NCBI RefSeq assembly: GCF_042654525.1
Contig: NZ_JBHSGP010000007.1
Coordinates: 62,001 to 126,000, forward strand
DNA length: 64,000 nt
DNA from: Geojedonia litorea
GTDB taxonomy: Bacteria; Bacteroidota; Bacteroidia; Flavobacteriales; Flavobacteriaceae
Direction: 5' to 3'
The notes under the pieces were generated by a model. The model made no database searches. It saw only the letters and a program-made list of their open reading frames with translations, and was not told where the DNA came from. Each line of letters begins with the position of its first letter. Within the stretch, counting starts at the first letter, position 1. Below, in pieces: positions 43,508 through 50,961 of the stretch. Position numbers and translations under genes: made by a program.

Positions 43508-43540
43508 AAAAAAATCCCCACAAACGCAGGGATTTTTCAT
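43508..43540 (-). terminator. Terminator after the YceI gene
   Basis: AAAATCCC (43511-43518) pairs with GGGATTTT (43529-43536), flanked by A-runs and T-runs on both sides. On the minus strand it ends the marR-yceI transcript just upstream of the trp promoter; it could work in both directions. Confidence 0.78.
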
Positions 43541-43569
43541 TTAAATGGTTGCTATTAAACAATTCTTGA

Positions 43570-44136
43570 TTAAAATTTTAAAGTGACATTTAGATCGAAT
43601 TCGTCGTAAATGGCCTTGTCTTGTAAATCATTGAAAAAACTTGGAGAACCAAAACGAACATCAAACTTACTTCTGTCAATTTTTAAAGCTGTAGTTGCCG
43701 TATTTCCTTTAACGTTCATATCAAAAGTAATTTGGTTTGTTATCCCTTTAATAGTTAATGCACCAGTTACTTTATAATTCCCATTTGAGCCTTCAACTTT
43801 AGTGATATTTAAGGCTGCTTCTGGGTGTTTTTCTACGCCGAAGAAATCATCAGATTTTAAATGGCCTTCCAATTTTCCTTTCATTCCACCTTGTAAATCT
43901 GTAACTGTAAGTGTGGTCATATCTACTACAAAATTACCACCTGTAAGTTTATCACCATTAAAAGTTAAAGATCCTTCTTTTAAACTTATAGTCCCTTCAT
44001 GTTCTCCAGTTACTTTGTATCCGTTCCACACAACGGTACTGTTTACTACGTCTACTTTTTTGTCTGTAATAGTTGTAAATGCTAAAGTGGAAATTGCTAA
44101 TACAAGCATAGTTCCGATTTTTAAATTGTTTTTCAT
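43570..44136 (-). CDS. YceI-family protein, exported
   Basis: A 188-residue lipocalin-like beta-barrel protein with a signal peptide (about residues 1-23). Family pattern: STVVWNGYKVTGEHEGTISL, GGNFVVDMTTLTVTDL, HLKSDDFFGVEKHPEA and GALTIKGITNQITFDM. YceI proteins bind long isoprenoid or fatty-acyl molecules in the periplasm; the ligand here is not known. It follows a MarR-family regulator gene by 34 nt on the same strand and is probably under its control. Confidence 0.92.
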   Translation of the reverse strand: MKNNLKIGTMLVLAISTLAFTTITDKKVDVVNSTVVWNGYKVTGEHEGTISLKEGSLTFNGDKLTGGNFVVDMTTLTVTDLQGGMKGKLEGHLKSDDFFGVEKHPEAALNITKVEGSNGNYKVTGALTIKGITNQITFDMNVKGNTATTALKIDRSKFDVRFGSPSFFNDLQDKAIYDEFDLNVTLKF

Positions 44137-44170
44137 TGTTTGTTATTTGTGTTTATTTATTTAATTAAAA

Positions 44171-44626
44171 TTATGTTCTAAGTTTTGTCAAAAGTAAATT
44201 AAGTTGTTCAAGTTCATCTCGCGAGAGTCCTGCGGTAATATCATCTTCAGTTTTATCTATAATAGGATCTATTATGGTTAACAACTTCAGCCCTTTATCA
44301 GTAATAAATATTTCAACTTTTCGTCTGTTTTTTTCGCAGATATGGCGTTCAACCAAGTCTTTTACAATTAATTTATCAACCAGACGGGTAGTGTTACTCA
44401 TTTTACTGATCATTCGTTCTTGAATATCCTGCAAATTTGAGGGGTTACCGTTTTGTCCTCTTAAAATACGCAATACGTTAAATTGTTCTATTGATACATC
44501 AAAGGGTTTTAATACGGATGAAACCTCATCTTTAATCAAAATACTAGCAAAAGTAATGTTGAGTACAGTTTTTTTACTCAACGGTAGTTTAGCTTTTGTT
44601 TTAAGTAATGACTCTAATTCTTTCAT
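44171..44626 (-). CDS. MarR-family transcriptional regulator
   Basis: A 151-residue winged-helix regulator when started at the ATG at 44626 (MKELESLL). The wHTH core is FNVLRILRGQNGNPSNLQDI, MISKMSNTTRLVDKLIVKDL and ERHICEKNRRKVEIFITDKG. A longer frame with an ATG at 44647 exists, but that codon lies inside the palindrome and next to the -7 promoter box, at or upstream of the likely transcription start, so the shorter start is preferred. It precedes yceI, and a divergent tlpA-like gene starts 113 nt away. MarR proteins usually repress their own operon and release DNA on binding a phenolic, lipid or redox signal. Confidence 0.9.
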   Translation of the reverse strand: MKELESLLKTKAKLPLSKKTVLNITFASILIKDEVSSVLKPFDVSIEQFNVLRILRGQNGNPSNLQDIQERMISKMSNTTRLVDKLIVKDLVERHICEKNRRKVEIFITDKGLKLLTIIDPIIDKTEDDITAGLSRDELEQLNLLLTKLRT

Positions 44627-44647
44627 ATACAACAATTGTATATACAA
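44627..44647 (-). promoter_or_regulatory. Candidate MarR operator
   Basis: Two overlapping inverted repeats share a half-site: ATACAA-CAA-TTGTAT (44627-44641) and the perfect 12-bp palindrome TTGTATATACAA (44636-44647). They run from the -7 box to the base before the preferred marR start codon, a position suited to autorepression. Confidence 0.6.
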
Positions 44648-44674
44648 ATGTATGATAATATTTTATATGACAAA
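44645..44674 (-). promoter_or_regulatory. Promoter of marR-yceI
   Basis: On the minus strand, TTTG (44674-44671), 18 nt, then TACATTTG (44652-44645). The last bases of the -7 box belong to the operator palindrome. Confidence 0.72.
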
Positions 44675-44739
44675 CAATTTGATATTTAATTTTTTGTTAA
44701 AGTTTTAATTTGCATGCAGATGATTTCTATTTTTAGTGG

Positions 44740-45261
44740 ATGAAGCATTTGTATTTACTAGTGATAGTTTTAATTCTATCATGCCAAGACAAAAAAAGTG
44801 ATAAGAAGAATATCGCTATTAATGATGAACCAGTAGCGACTACTGAATTAGAAATTTATGATTATTCAGGTCTTGAGCAGTTTTTAACCAGAAAGGATGA
44901 AAAGACCTATGTAGTAAATTTTTGGGCGACCTGGTGCGCTCCATGTGTGAAAGAAATGCCCTATTTTGAAAAATTAAATGCAGATTATAATAGCAAAGGT
45001 GTAGAGGTTATTTTGGTAAGCCTTGACTTTCCGAAGCAATATGATTCTAAATTAAAACCATTTATAAAAAATAAAAACCTACAATCTAAAGTGGTGGTAT
45101 TGGATGATCCCGATGCTAATTCTTGGATTCCAAAAATTAGTGAAGACTGGTCAGGGTCTATTCCTGCAACGTTGATTTATAATAAAGAAAAGCGTCAATT
45201 TTATGAACAATCATTTAATTTTGATGAACTTGAAACAGAAGTCAAACAATTTTTAAAATAA
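44740..45261 (+). CDS. TlpA-like thioredoxin-fold lipoprotein
   Basis: A 173-residue periplasm-facing thiol-disulfide protein. A lipoprotein signal ends LILSC (Cys15). The thioredoxin domain has the active site FWATWCAPCVKEMPYF (about residues 63-79) and the cis-Pro region SIPATLIYNK. TlpA/ResA proteins reduce or deliver electrons to envelope proteins. It is divergent from marR and 6 nt upstream of another thioredoxin-fold gene. Confidence 0.9.
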   Translation: MKHLYLLVIVLILSCQDKKSDKKNIAINDEPVATTELEIYDYSGLEQFLTRKDEKTYVVNFWATWCAPCVKEMPYFEKLNADYNSKGVEVILVSLDFPKQYDSKLKPFIKNKNLQSKVVVLDDPDANSWIPKISEDWSGSIPATLIYNKEKRQFYEQSFNFDELETEVKQFLK

Positions 45262-45267
45262 TATCAA

Positions 45268-45873
45268 ATGAAAACATTCAAAACTCTTTTAGCCTTTGTG
45301 GCAATTCTTACGCTTTCGGCGTTTAATCCAGTTCACAATGGTTATCATGTTGGCGATATCGCTACAGATTTTAAATTAGAAAATATTGATGGCAGCATGG
45401 TCTCACTTGCAGATTACAAAGACGCCAAAGGTTTTATTGTCATTTTTACTTGTAATACTTGCCCTTATGCAATTGCTTATGAAGATAGAATTGTTGCATT
45501 AGATAAAAAATATGCCGACAAAGGCTATCCAGTAATAGCCATTATGCCTAATAATACCAAAGTAATGCCAGGAGATAGTATGGAAGCTATGAAGACTAGG
45601 GCAAAAGAAAAAGGATTTACTTTTCCTTATTTAATGGATGCTGGTCAAAAAATTTACCCACAGTACGGTGCTACTAAAACACCTCATGTGTACATTCTTC
45701 AAAAAACAAAAAAAGGTAATGAAGTAAAATATATAGGAGCTATAGATGATAATTCTAGAGACGCAAGCGCTGTGAAAACAAAGTATGTTGAAAACGCAGT
45801 AGATGCTTTGTTAGCTGGTAAAGAAATAAAAGAAACTGAAACAAAAGCTATCGGCTGCTCCATAAAGGTTTAG
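45268..45873 (+). CDS. Exported thioredoxin/peroxiredoxin-like protein
   Basis: A 201-residue protein with a hydrophobic signal-like N-terminus (MKTFKTLLAFVAILTLSAF). The AhpC/TSA-type thioredoxin fold has GDIATDFKLENIDG and the active-site FTCNTCPYAIAYEDRI (CxxC). The later segment GATKTPHVYILQ holds the cis-Pro. The CNTCPY motif is seen in a thioredoxin-like family of unclear partner, often found in Bacteroidota. It probably shares a transcript with the preceding gene and is closed by a terminator. Confidence 0.85.
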   Translation: MKTFKTLLAFVAILTLSAFNPVHNGYHVGDIATDFKLENIDGSMVSLADYKDAKGFIVIFTCNTCPYAIAYEDRIVALDKKYADKGYPVIAIMPNNTKVMPGDSMEAMKTRAKEKGFTFPYLMDAGQKIYPQYGATKTPHVYILQKTKKGNEVKYIGAIDDNSRDASAVKTKYVENAVDALLAGKEIKETETKAIGCSIKV

Positions 45874-45890
45874 TTGTAACGCTTAAAAAA

Positions 45891-45925
45891 TAAAATCCGA
45901 GGTTGTAACACTTCGGATTTTTTTT
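45891..45925 (+). terminator. Intrinsic terminator after the thioredoxin-like gene
   Basis: AAAATCCGA (45892-45900) pairs with TCGGATTTT (45913-45921), followed by a T-run, 18 nt after the stop. Confidence 0.8.
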
Positions 45926-45947
45926 CGTCTATATCATAAAGAAACGT

Positions 45948-45955
45948 TAATTTTG
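45948..45955 (+). promoter_or_regulatory. Probable -7 box of the rhodanese gene
   Basis: TAATTTTG matches TAnnTTTG, 21 nt ahead of the ATG at 45977. It includes the TTG that would otherwise serve as a longer start, which argues against that start. Confidence 0.5.
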
Positions 45956-45976
45956 TGCATTCAAATTATAGAATCA

Positions 45977-46285
45977 ATGGCAGATTTATCACAAGAAGAA
46001 TGGGTGGCTCAACTGGAAAATGACAATAATGCAGTCATTTTAGACGTTAGAACTCAAGCAGAAGTAAATGAGGGTATTATCCCTAATGCTTTACATATAG
46101 ATATTTATCAAGGACAAGGATTTATTGATGAAATAGAAAAATTAGATAAAACTAAAACCTATTATGTGTATTGCAGATCCGGAAATAGAAGCGGCCAAGC
46201 TTGTGCTATAATGAATCAATTGGGCATTGAAAAGGCCTATAACCTTTTAGGAGGAATGTTGGAGTGGGAAGGAGAAATAGATTAA
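45977..46285 (+). CDS. Rhodanese-like domain protein, cytoplasmic
   Basis: A 102-residue single-domain rhodanese, counted from the ATG at 45977 (MADLSQEEWV). The frame extends upstream to a TTG at 45953, but that TTG is part of a promoter box. Motifs are AVILDVRTQAEVNEGIIPNA and the active-site loop YVYCRSGNRSGQACAIM, with the persulfide-forming Cys. There is no signal peptide. It likely carries sulfane sulfur; the partner is unknown. A second, exported rhodanese follows 31 nt later. Confidence 0.9.
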   Translation: MADLSQEEWVAQLENDNNAVILDVRTQAEVNEGIIPNALHIDIYQGQGFIDEIEKLDKTKTYYVYCRSGNRSGQACAIMNQLGIEKAYNLLGGMLEWEGEID

Positions 46286-46316
46286 AATCATAAGCAATCA
46301 ATCAAAATAATTAAAT

Positions 46317-46712
46317 ATGAAATTAGCTGTAACAGTTTTAAGTATTATGGTTTCAATAGCAACCTTTAGTTGTAAAAATGAATCACCAGAAGAAGTAAAA
46401 CTAGTAACTCCCGAAGAAATGCAAACCATCATTGACTTGGAAGATATTCAAGTTGTTGATATAAGAACCAAAGAAGAGCACGCCGAAGGTTATATTGAGA
46501 GTTCTCAAAATATAGATTTCAATTCACCTACATTTGAAGACGATATTACGAAATTGGATAAATCAAAACCAGTTTTATTATATTGTAATTCAGGAAAACG
46601 AAGCGCAAAATGTTCTAAAAAGCTTATCGAGGCTGGATTTGAAAAAGTTTATGAACTCGAAGGTGGCATAACCAAGTGGAAATTTAAAGGCCTTGATGTT
46701 ATTGTTAATTAA
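46317..46712 (+). CDS. Rhodanese-like domain lipoprotein
   Basis: A 131-residue protein with a lipoprotein signal (SIATFSC, lipid-accepting Cys19), so it is anchored outside the cytoplasm. The rhodanese fold has VVDIRTKEEHAEGYIESSQN and the active-site loop LLYCNSGKRSAKCSKKL. With the cytoplasmic rhodanese just upstream, the pair covers both sides of the inner membrane. It is closed by a terminator. Confidence 0.9.
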   Translation: MKLAVTVLSIMVSIATFSCKNESPEEVKLVTPEEMQTIIDLEDIQVVDIRTKEEHAEGYIESSQNIDFNSPTFEDDITKLDKSKPVLLYCNSGKRSAKCSKKLIEAGFEKVYELEGGITKWKFKGLDVIVN

Positions 46713-46744
46713 AAGTCAAGAGATTCTTTTTAAATAGTAATCTA

Positions 46745-46772
46745 GAAAAAATGCCATTATTGGCATTTTTTT
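46745..46772 (+). terminator. Intrinsic terminator after the rhodanese pair
   Basis: AAAAAATGCCA pairs with TGGCATTTTTT around a 4-nt loop (46746-46771), 33 nt after the stop. Confidence 0.85.
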
Positions 46773-46790
46773 GTTTAATGTATTCGTCTT

Positions 46791-47255
46791 ATGAAAGTGA
46801 TTTTAAATTTTATAGTTTTTATGGTGATGTCCAATGCATGTAATGACAAGGTTACGACAAACATACCTGAAAACTTGATTCAAGAAAATACAAACCTTCA
46901 GGTTTCATATAAGGCTACAACACGTGGATTTTATGAAAAAGTATGGATTACTAAAGATTCTATTTATATGACCAATGATAGAAATTCACAACATGTAATA
47001 AGCCAAGCTATAAATGTCGACTTTTGGAATGAACTTTTAGCATTGGTTCACAAAACCGATCTTCAGCAACTAGAGAAACTAGAACCACCCACAAAAATGT
47101 ATCAGGTAGATGGTGCAGCAATGGCTACAATAGAAGTTGCGACTAACCATGAGGTATTTAAAACTAAAACTTTTGATCATGGCCATCCACCTAAAGCAAT
47201 TTCTGTACTTGTTAATAAAGTGTTATCCGTTAAAGAAATACTAGCTAAACAATAG
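46791..47255 (+). CDS. Lipoprotein of unknown function
   Basis: A 154-residue protein. The N-terminus MKVILNFIVFMVMSNAC looks like a lipoprotein signal with Cys17 as the anchor. The mature part is beta-rich: LQVSYKATTRGFYEKVWITK, a DSIYMTND turn and AAMATIEVATNHEVFKTKTF. No named domain is recognised. It lies 30 nt upstream of sufE. The ATG falls just after a terminator, so it begins a new unit. Confidence 0.75.
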   Translation: MKVILNFIVFMVMSNACNDKVTTNIPENLIQENTNLQVSYKATTRGFYEKVWITKDSIYMTNDRNSQHVISQAINVDFWNELLALVHKTDLQQLEKLEPPTKMYQVDGAAMATIEVATNHEVFKTKTFDHGHPPKAISVLVNKVLSVKEILAKQ

Positions 47256-47263
47256 AGAAGTTG

Positions 47264-47271
47264 TATTTTTG
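47264..47271 (+). promoter_or_regulatory. Possible -7 box of sufE
   Basis: TATTTTTG fits TAnnTTTG, 14 nt before the sufE ATG. No TTG is seen upstream at the usual spacing. Confidence 0.38.
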
Positions 47272-47285
47272 TGTAAAATTAAACT

Positions 47286-47708
47286 ATGACGATAAAAGAG
47301 ATACAGGACGATATTATTGACGAGTTCTCCATGTTCGAAGATTGGGAAGAGCGCTACCAATATATGATTGATTTAGGAAAAACCCTGCCATTAATTGATG
47401 AAGTTTATAAAACAGAATCTAACATTATAAAAGGTTGTCAAAGTAAAGTTTGGCTTCATGCCGAGATGAAAAATGATAAGGTAATTTTTACGGCCGATAG
47501 TGATGCTATTATTACCAAGGGAATAATCGCTATTTTAATAAGAGTGTTTTCCAATCAATCACCTCAAGCCATAATTGAAGCCGATACTAATTTCATTGAT
47601 GAAATAGGCCTTAAAGAACACTTATCACCAACCAGAGCAAATGGTTTGGTAAGTATGATTAAACAGATTAAAATGTATGCATTGGCATACCAAACACAAC
47701 TTAATTAA
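47286..47708 (+). CDS. sufE: SufE-family cysteine desulfurase sulfur acceptor
   Basis: A 140-residue protein that takes persulfide sulfur from SufS for iron-sulfur cluster assembly. Family pattern: WEERYQYMIDLGKTLPLID, the acceptor Cys in NIIKGCQSKVWLHAE (residue about 55) and LSPTRANGLVSMIKQI. sufBCD and sufS are not in the window, so the SUF genes are split or lie elsewhere. A SufT-like gene follows after a 52-nt spacer with a small palindrome. Confidence 0.95.
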   Translation: MTIKEIQDDIIDEFSMFEDWEERYQYMIDLGKTLPLIDEVYKTESNIIKGCQSKVWLHAEMKNDKVIFTADSDAIITKGIIAILIRVFSNQSPQAIIEADTNFIDEIGLKEHLSPTRANGLVSMIKQIKMYALAYQTQLN

Positions 47709-47716
47709 AAGTAATT

Positions 47717-47742
47717 GTCATTCCTACTATTGTGGGAATCCG
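47717..47742. repeat. Small palindromic intergenic repeat (GTCATTCC...GGGAATCC type)
   Basis: GTCATTCC, a short AT-rich centre and GGGAATCC form an imperfect hairpin (ATTCC at 47720-47724, GGAAT at 47735-47739). The form resembles the short dispersed palindromes with CATTCC/GGAATC ends found in many bacterial genomes. Only one copy was noticed in this window. Confidence 0.4.
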
Positions 47743-47760
47743 TTATAAATTAATATAATT

Positions 47761-48081
47761 ATGGAAGCAATTGATACAAACGCCCTTGGCGAAAAAATAG
47801 TAAGAGTTTTAAAGACTATTTACGACCCTGAAATTCCTGTTGATATTTATGAATTGGGGCTCATTTACGATGTTTTAGTAAATGAAGATTATGACGTTAA
47901 AATATTAATGACCTTAACTACGCCCAATTGCCCAGTGGCAGAAACTTTGCCGTTAGAAGTTGAAGAAAAAGTGAAGTCTTTGAATGATGTTAAGAGTGCA
48001 GAAGTGGAAATAACATTTGATCCACCTTGGAGTCAAGACCTCATGAGTGAAGAAGCAAAATTAGAATTAGGAATGCTTTAA
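47761..48081 (+). CDS. MIP18/SufT-like (DUF59) iron-sulfur assembly protein
   Basis: A 106-residue single-domain protein. The DUF59 pattern is clear: VLKTIYDPEIPVDIYELGLI and LTTPNCPVAETLPLEVEEKV with the conserved Cys, ending ITFDPPWSQDLMSEEAKLELG. Members help mature Fe-S proteins and are often encoded next to suf genes, as here after sufE. The stop lies 1 nt before the next ATG. Confidence 0.93.
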   Translation: MEAIDTNALGEKIVRVLKTIYDPEIPVDIYELGLIYDVLVNEDYDVKILMTLTTPNCPVAETLPLEVEEKVKSLNDVKSAEVEITFDPPWSQDLMSEEAKLELGML

Positions 48082-48082
48082 T

Positions 48083-48589
48083 ATGGAAGAAGAAATCATC
48101 AATAGAGTCGCCTTAAGCAAACTGATGGTTATCGACCTTGAAGATTACTATCCAGCAGGCCAACGTTTTGTGTTTGACATAAAAACATGGCTATATGAAG
48201 AATTTGTATTACGTGAAAAGGACTTCCGGGCCAGTGTTGAAAAACACGATTGGTCGCAATATAAGGATGGTTTTGTGGCCCTCACTTGCACTTCAGATGC
48301 GATTATACCGGCTTGGGCTTATATGTTAATTACAATACATTTACAACCATATGCTAAAAAAGTAGTTATGGGTAATTTAGAAATTCTGGAAACCTCATTG
48401 TATCAAGATATTATCAGTGCTTTGGATGTGAAACCCTATACTGATAAACCAATCATTATTAAAGGTTGTTCTCACAAGCCAGTTCCTGAAAACGCGTATA
48501 TTTTTCTTTCACAAAAATTAAAGCCTATTGCTAAATCTATTATGTATGGTGAAGCATGTTCTTCGGTGCCATTATTCAAAAAAAAATAA
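48083..48589 (+). CDS. DUF2480-family protein
   Basis: A 168-residue protein without a signal peptide. The pattern ALSKLMVIDLEDYYPAGQRF, the GFVALTCTSDAIIPAWAYML segment and IIKGCSHKPVPENAYIFLSQ match DUF2480, a family known mainly from Bacteroidota. The function is unknown. Tight coupling to the SufT-like gene (1 nt) suggests a link to Fe-S biogenesis. Two conserved-looking Cys lie in LTCTSD and KGCSHK. Confidence 0.85.
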   Translation: MEEEIINRVALSKLMVIDLEDYYPAGQRFVFDIKTWLYEEFVLREKDFRASVEKHDWSQYKDGFVALTCTSDAIIPAWAYMLITIHLQPYAKKVVMGNLEILETSLYQDIISALDVKPYTDKPIIIKGCSHKPVPENAYIFLSQKLKPIAKSIMYGEACSSVPLFKKK

Positions 48590-48648
48590 AACGCACATGT
48601 TTTATATATTAGCAAGTCTTAATACAAAGTAATTAAACCTTATCACGT

Positions 48649-49575
48649 ATGAAAAGAACACTATTCTTATCTTTTTTATTATTGACATTAACCTTTGGAT
48701 TCGCACAGTCCAAGGAAGAATTAGAAGCAGAGAAATCAGCAAAACAAGATTCCATAAAAGCCATTCAAGGTAGATTGAAAGTTGTTCAAGGACAGTTAGA
48801 TGCTTTACCAGGTTGGAGAACAGGAGCTTTTGGTACTATTGGCGGTAGTTTCTCAAATTTCAATAATTGGTATGCCCAAGGTACACCTAACAATTCTTCA
48901 GGAAGTATAGGTATTTCGTTTAATGGATATGCCAATTTGATTGAAGATAAATTCTTTTGGAGAAATGGTTTAACTACTAATTTAAATTGGGTAAAAATTG
49001 ATGATAAAGATGACCCAGATGATGATAGCAGCTTTCGCCCTACTACCGATGTGTTTAACCTTACGTCATTGTACGGTCGAAATATATCAAAAAATATAGC
49101 CGCATCAGGATTATTGGAATACAGAACCACCTTATTGAATAATTTCAATGATCCCGGGTATTTAGATTTAGGGGTAGGTTTTACATGGACTCCAATTAAC
49201 GATTTAGTGGTGGTAGTACATCCTGCTAACTATAACTTTGTGTTTAGTGATGAAGATACTATTTTCATGTCTTCTTTTGGAGCGAAAATTTTAGCAGATT
49301 ACACAAAGCAAATAGGCAATATAAGTTTTAAGTCTAATTTATCTATGTTCCAAAGTTATAAGAGTTCAGATTTATCTAATTGGACCTGGACCAATTCTTT
49401 TGGATATACTCTCTGGAAAATGATTGGCGTTGGCTTTGATTTTGGTTTAAGGAGCAATAAACAAGAAGCTCTTAATTACGCCATCAATACGTTAGGAGAT
49501 TCACTCGCTTTGATAGATACCGTTGATAACGACTTACAAACGTATTGGACTTTAGGTTTAAGCTATAAGTTTTAA
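48649..49575 (+). CDS. DUF3078-family outer membrane protein
   Basis: A 308-residue protein with a signal peptide (ends FAQ, residue 19). A short coiled-coil-like stretch follows (KEELEAEKSAKQDSIKAIQG). The rest is beta-strand-rich: GAFGTIGGSFSNFNNWYAQG, LTTNLNWVKIDDKDD, a WTWTNSFGYTLWKMIG segment and a final LGLSYKF with terminal Phe. This fits DUF3078, a Bacteroidota barrel of unknown function. It is separated from DUF2480 by 59 nt and ends at a terminator shared with hflX. Confidence 0.85.
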   Translation: MKRTLFLSFLLLTLTFGFAQSKEELEAEKSAKQDSIKAIQGRLKVVQGQLDALPGWRTGAFGTIGGSFSNFNNWYAQGTPNNSSGSIGISFNGYANLIEDKFFWRNGLTTNLNWVKIDDKDDPDDDSSFRPTTDVFNLTSLYGRNISKNIAASGLLEYRTTLLNNFNDPGYLDLGVGFTWTPINDLVVVVHPANYNFVFSDEDTIFMSSFGAKILADYTKQIGNISFKSNLSMFQSYKSSDLSNWTWTNSFGYTLWKMIGVGFDFGLRSNKQEALNYAINTLGDSLALIDTVDNDLQTYWTLGLSYKF

Positions 49576-49593
49576 GATTTAATACGAATCAAT

Positions 49594-49624
49594 AAAAAAG
49601 CAAGCCTTTCAGCTTGCTTTTTTT
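49594..49624. terminator. Bidirectional terminator between the DUF3078 gene and hflX
   Basis: AAAAAAGCAAGC/GCTTGCTTTTTT with a 6-nt loop, with an A-run on one side and a T-run on the other, so it can end both converging transcripts. Confidence 0.88.
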
Positions 49625-49626
49625 AT

Positions 49627-50838
49627 TTAAAGTTCTTCTTCGTAATCTGGATACAAAAAATGGTTATAAGGAAAACGCGTAACGTGAATTTCTCGTACTT
49701 CATCATAAACACGCTTTTTAAATTCTTCCAAATTCTTTTTATTCAATGCAGAAATAAACAAAGCATTTTTACCAATACGCCCCATCCAAGTTCGTTTCCA
49801 CTCTTCTAGAGTATAATTTGCTTTAGTTTTTTCAACGATTAGATCATCTTCGTCAAAGGGTTCTGGCTTGTAAGCATCAATTTTATTGAAGACCATAATT
49901 GTTGGTTTATCTCCACTATCAATTTCATCTAAAATTTTATTTACAGACTCGATATGCTCTTCAAAATTAGGATGCGAAATATCTACAATATGCAGTAGTA
50001 AATCAGCTTCACGAACTTCATCAAGTGTACTTTTAAACGATTCTACTAATTGTGTTGGAAGTTTTCTAATAAATCCAACAGTATCGGTTAATAAAAAAGG
50101 AAGATTTTGAATCACAACTTTTCTAACGGTAGTGTCAAGCGTAGCAAATAACTTATTTTCTGCAAATACTTCACTTTTGCTGATAACATTCATAAGTGTA
50201 GATTTGCCAACATTGGTATAGCCAACCAAAGCCACACGTACCATCTTGCCACGATTGCCTCGTTGTACAGCCATTTGTTTGTCAATGGTTTTGATTTTAT
50301 CTTTTAGCAAAGCAATTTTATCACGTACTATACGTCGGTCAGTTTCAATTTCGGTTTCACCAGGACCACGCAAACCAATACCTCCTTTTTGACGCTCAAG
50401 GTGAGTCCACATACCTTTTAGTCGTGGTAATAAATATTCACATTGCGCTAGTTCAACCTGTGTTCTAGCATAGCTGGTTTGTGCACGCTGCGCGAAAATA
50501 TCTAATATGAGATTGGTACGGTCGAGAACTTTGCAATTAAGCAGTTTACTTATATTACGTTCTTGAGCCGGAGATAATTCGTCATCAAAAATAGCAGTGC
50601 CAACCTCGTTTTCTTTAATGAATTGTTGAACGTCTTCAATTTTTCCGGTACCTATAAAGGTTTTTGGATTGGGCATATCCATTTTTTGGGTAAATCGCTT
50701 GATAACCTCACCACCAGCAGTATAAGTCAAAAATTCAAGTTCGTCTAAATACTCTTTAGATTTCACCTCGTCCTGATCCTTGGTGATGACGCCAATTAAA
50801 ACCGCTTTTTCTAAATCAAAATCCTTTTGTTCTAACAT
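49627..50838 (-). CDS. hflX: GTPase HflX
   Basis: A 403-residue ribosome-associated GTPase that splits stalled ribosomes in stress. The N-terminal HflX domain includes FIGTGKIEDVQQFI and the LAQCEYLLPRLKGMWTHLER helix, with GGIGLRGPGETEIETDRR. The G domain has GYTNVGKSTLMN (G1), DTVGFIRKLP (G3) and NKID (G4). A C-terminal extension follows. It has its own probable promoter. Confidence 0.97.
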   Translation of the reverse strand: MLEQKDFDLEKAVLIGVITKDQDEVKSKEYLDELEFLTYTAGGEVIKRFTQKMDMPNPKTFIGTGKIEDVQQFIKENEVGTAIFDDELSPAQERNISKLLNCKVLDRTNLILDIFAQRAQTSYARTQVELAQCEYLLPRLKGMWTHLERQKGGIGLRGPGETEIETDRRIVRDKIALLKDKIKTIDKQMAVQRGNRGKMVRVALVGYTNVGKSTLMNVISKSEVFAENKLFATLDTTVRKVVIQNLPFLLTDTVGFIRKLPTQLVESFKSTLDEVREADLLLHIVDISHPNFEEHIESVNKILDEIDSGDKPTIMVFNKIDAYKPEPFDEDDLIVEKTKANYTLEEWKRTWMGRIGKNALFISALNKKNLEEFKKRVYDEVREIHVTRFPYNHFLYPDYEEEL

Positions 50839-50854
50839 AATCTAAAATAATTGG

Positions 50855-50862
50855 CAAAGTTA
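50855..50862 (-). promoter_or_regulatory. Probable -7 box of hflX
   Basis: On the minus strand, TAACTTTG lies 16 nt ahead of the ATG at 50838. No TTG at the usual distance. Confidence 0.42.
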
Positions 50863-50961
50863 CGTAATTGAACGTTTGTGTTTTAGTATTTTTAAAACTT
50901 AAATTTAAGCATCAAGTTTCTTATTATTAAAATGTTGCAGAATATAACTTAAACAACATAA

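Noticed and set aside
43802..44164. 120-codon open frame on the plus strand opposite yceI
   Set aside because: It is antisense to a clear YceI gene and has no family signature; a shadow frame.
44627..44647. Longer start for the MarR-family protein (MYIQLLYMKEL)
   Set aside because: Those codons are the operator palindromes, and the ATG at 44647 lies within the promoter region.
45953..45976. TTG start giving a longer rhodanese
   Set aside because: The TTG is part of a TAATTTTG promoter box; the ATG at 45977 starts the fold as expected.
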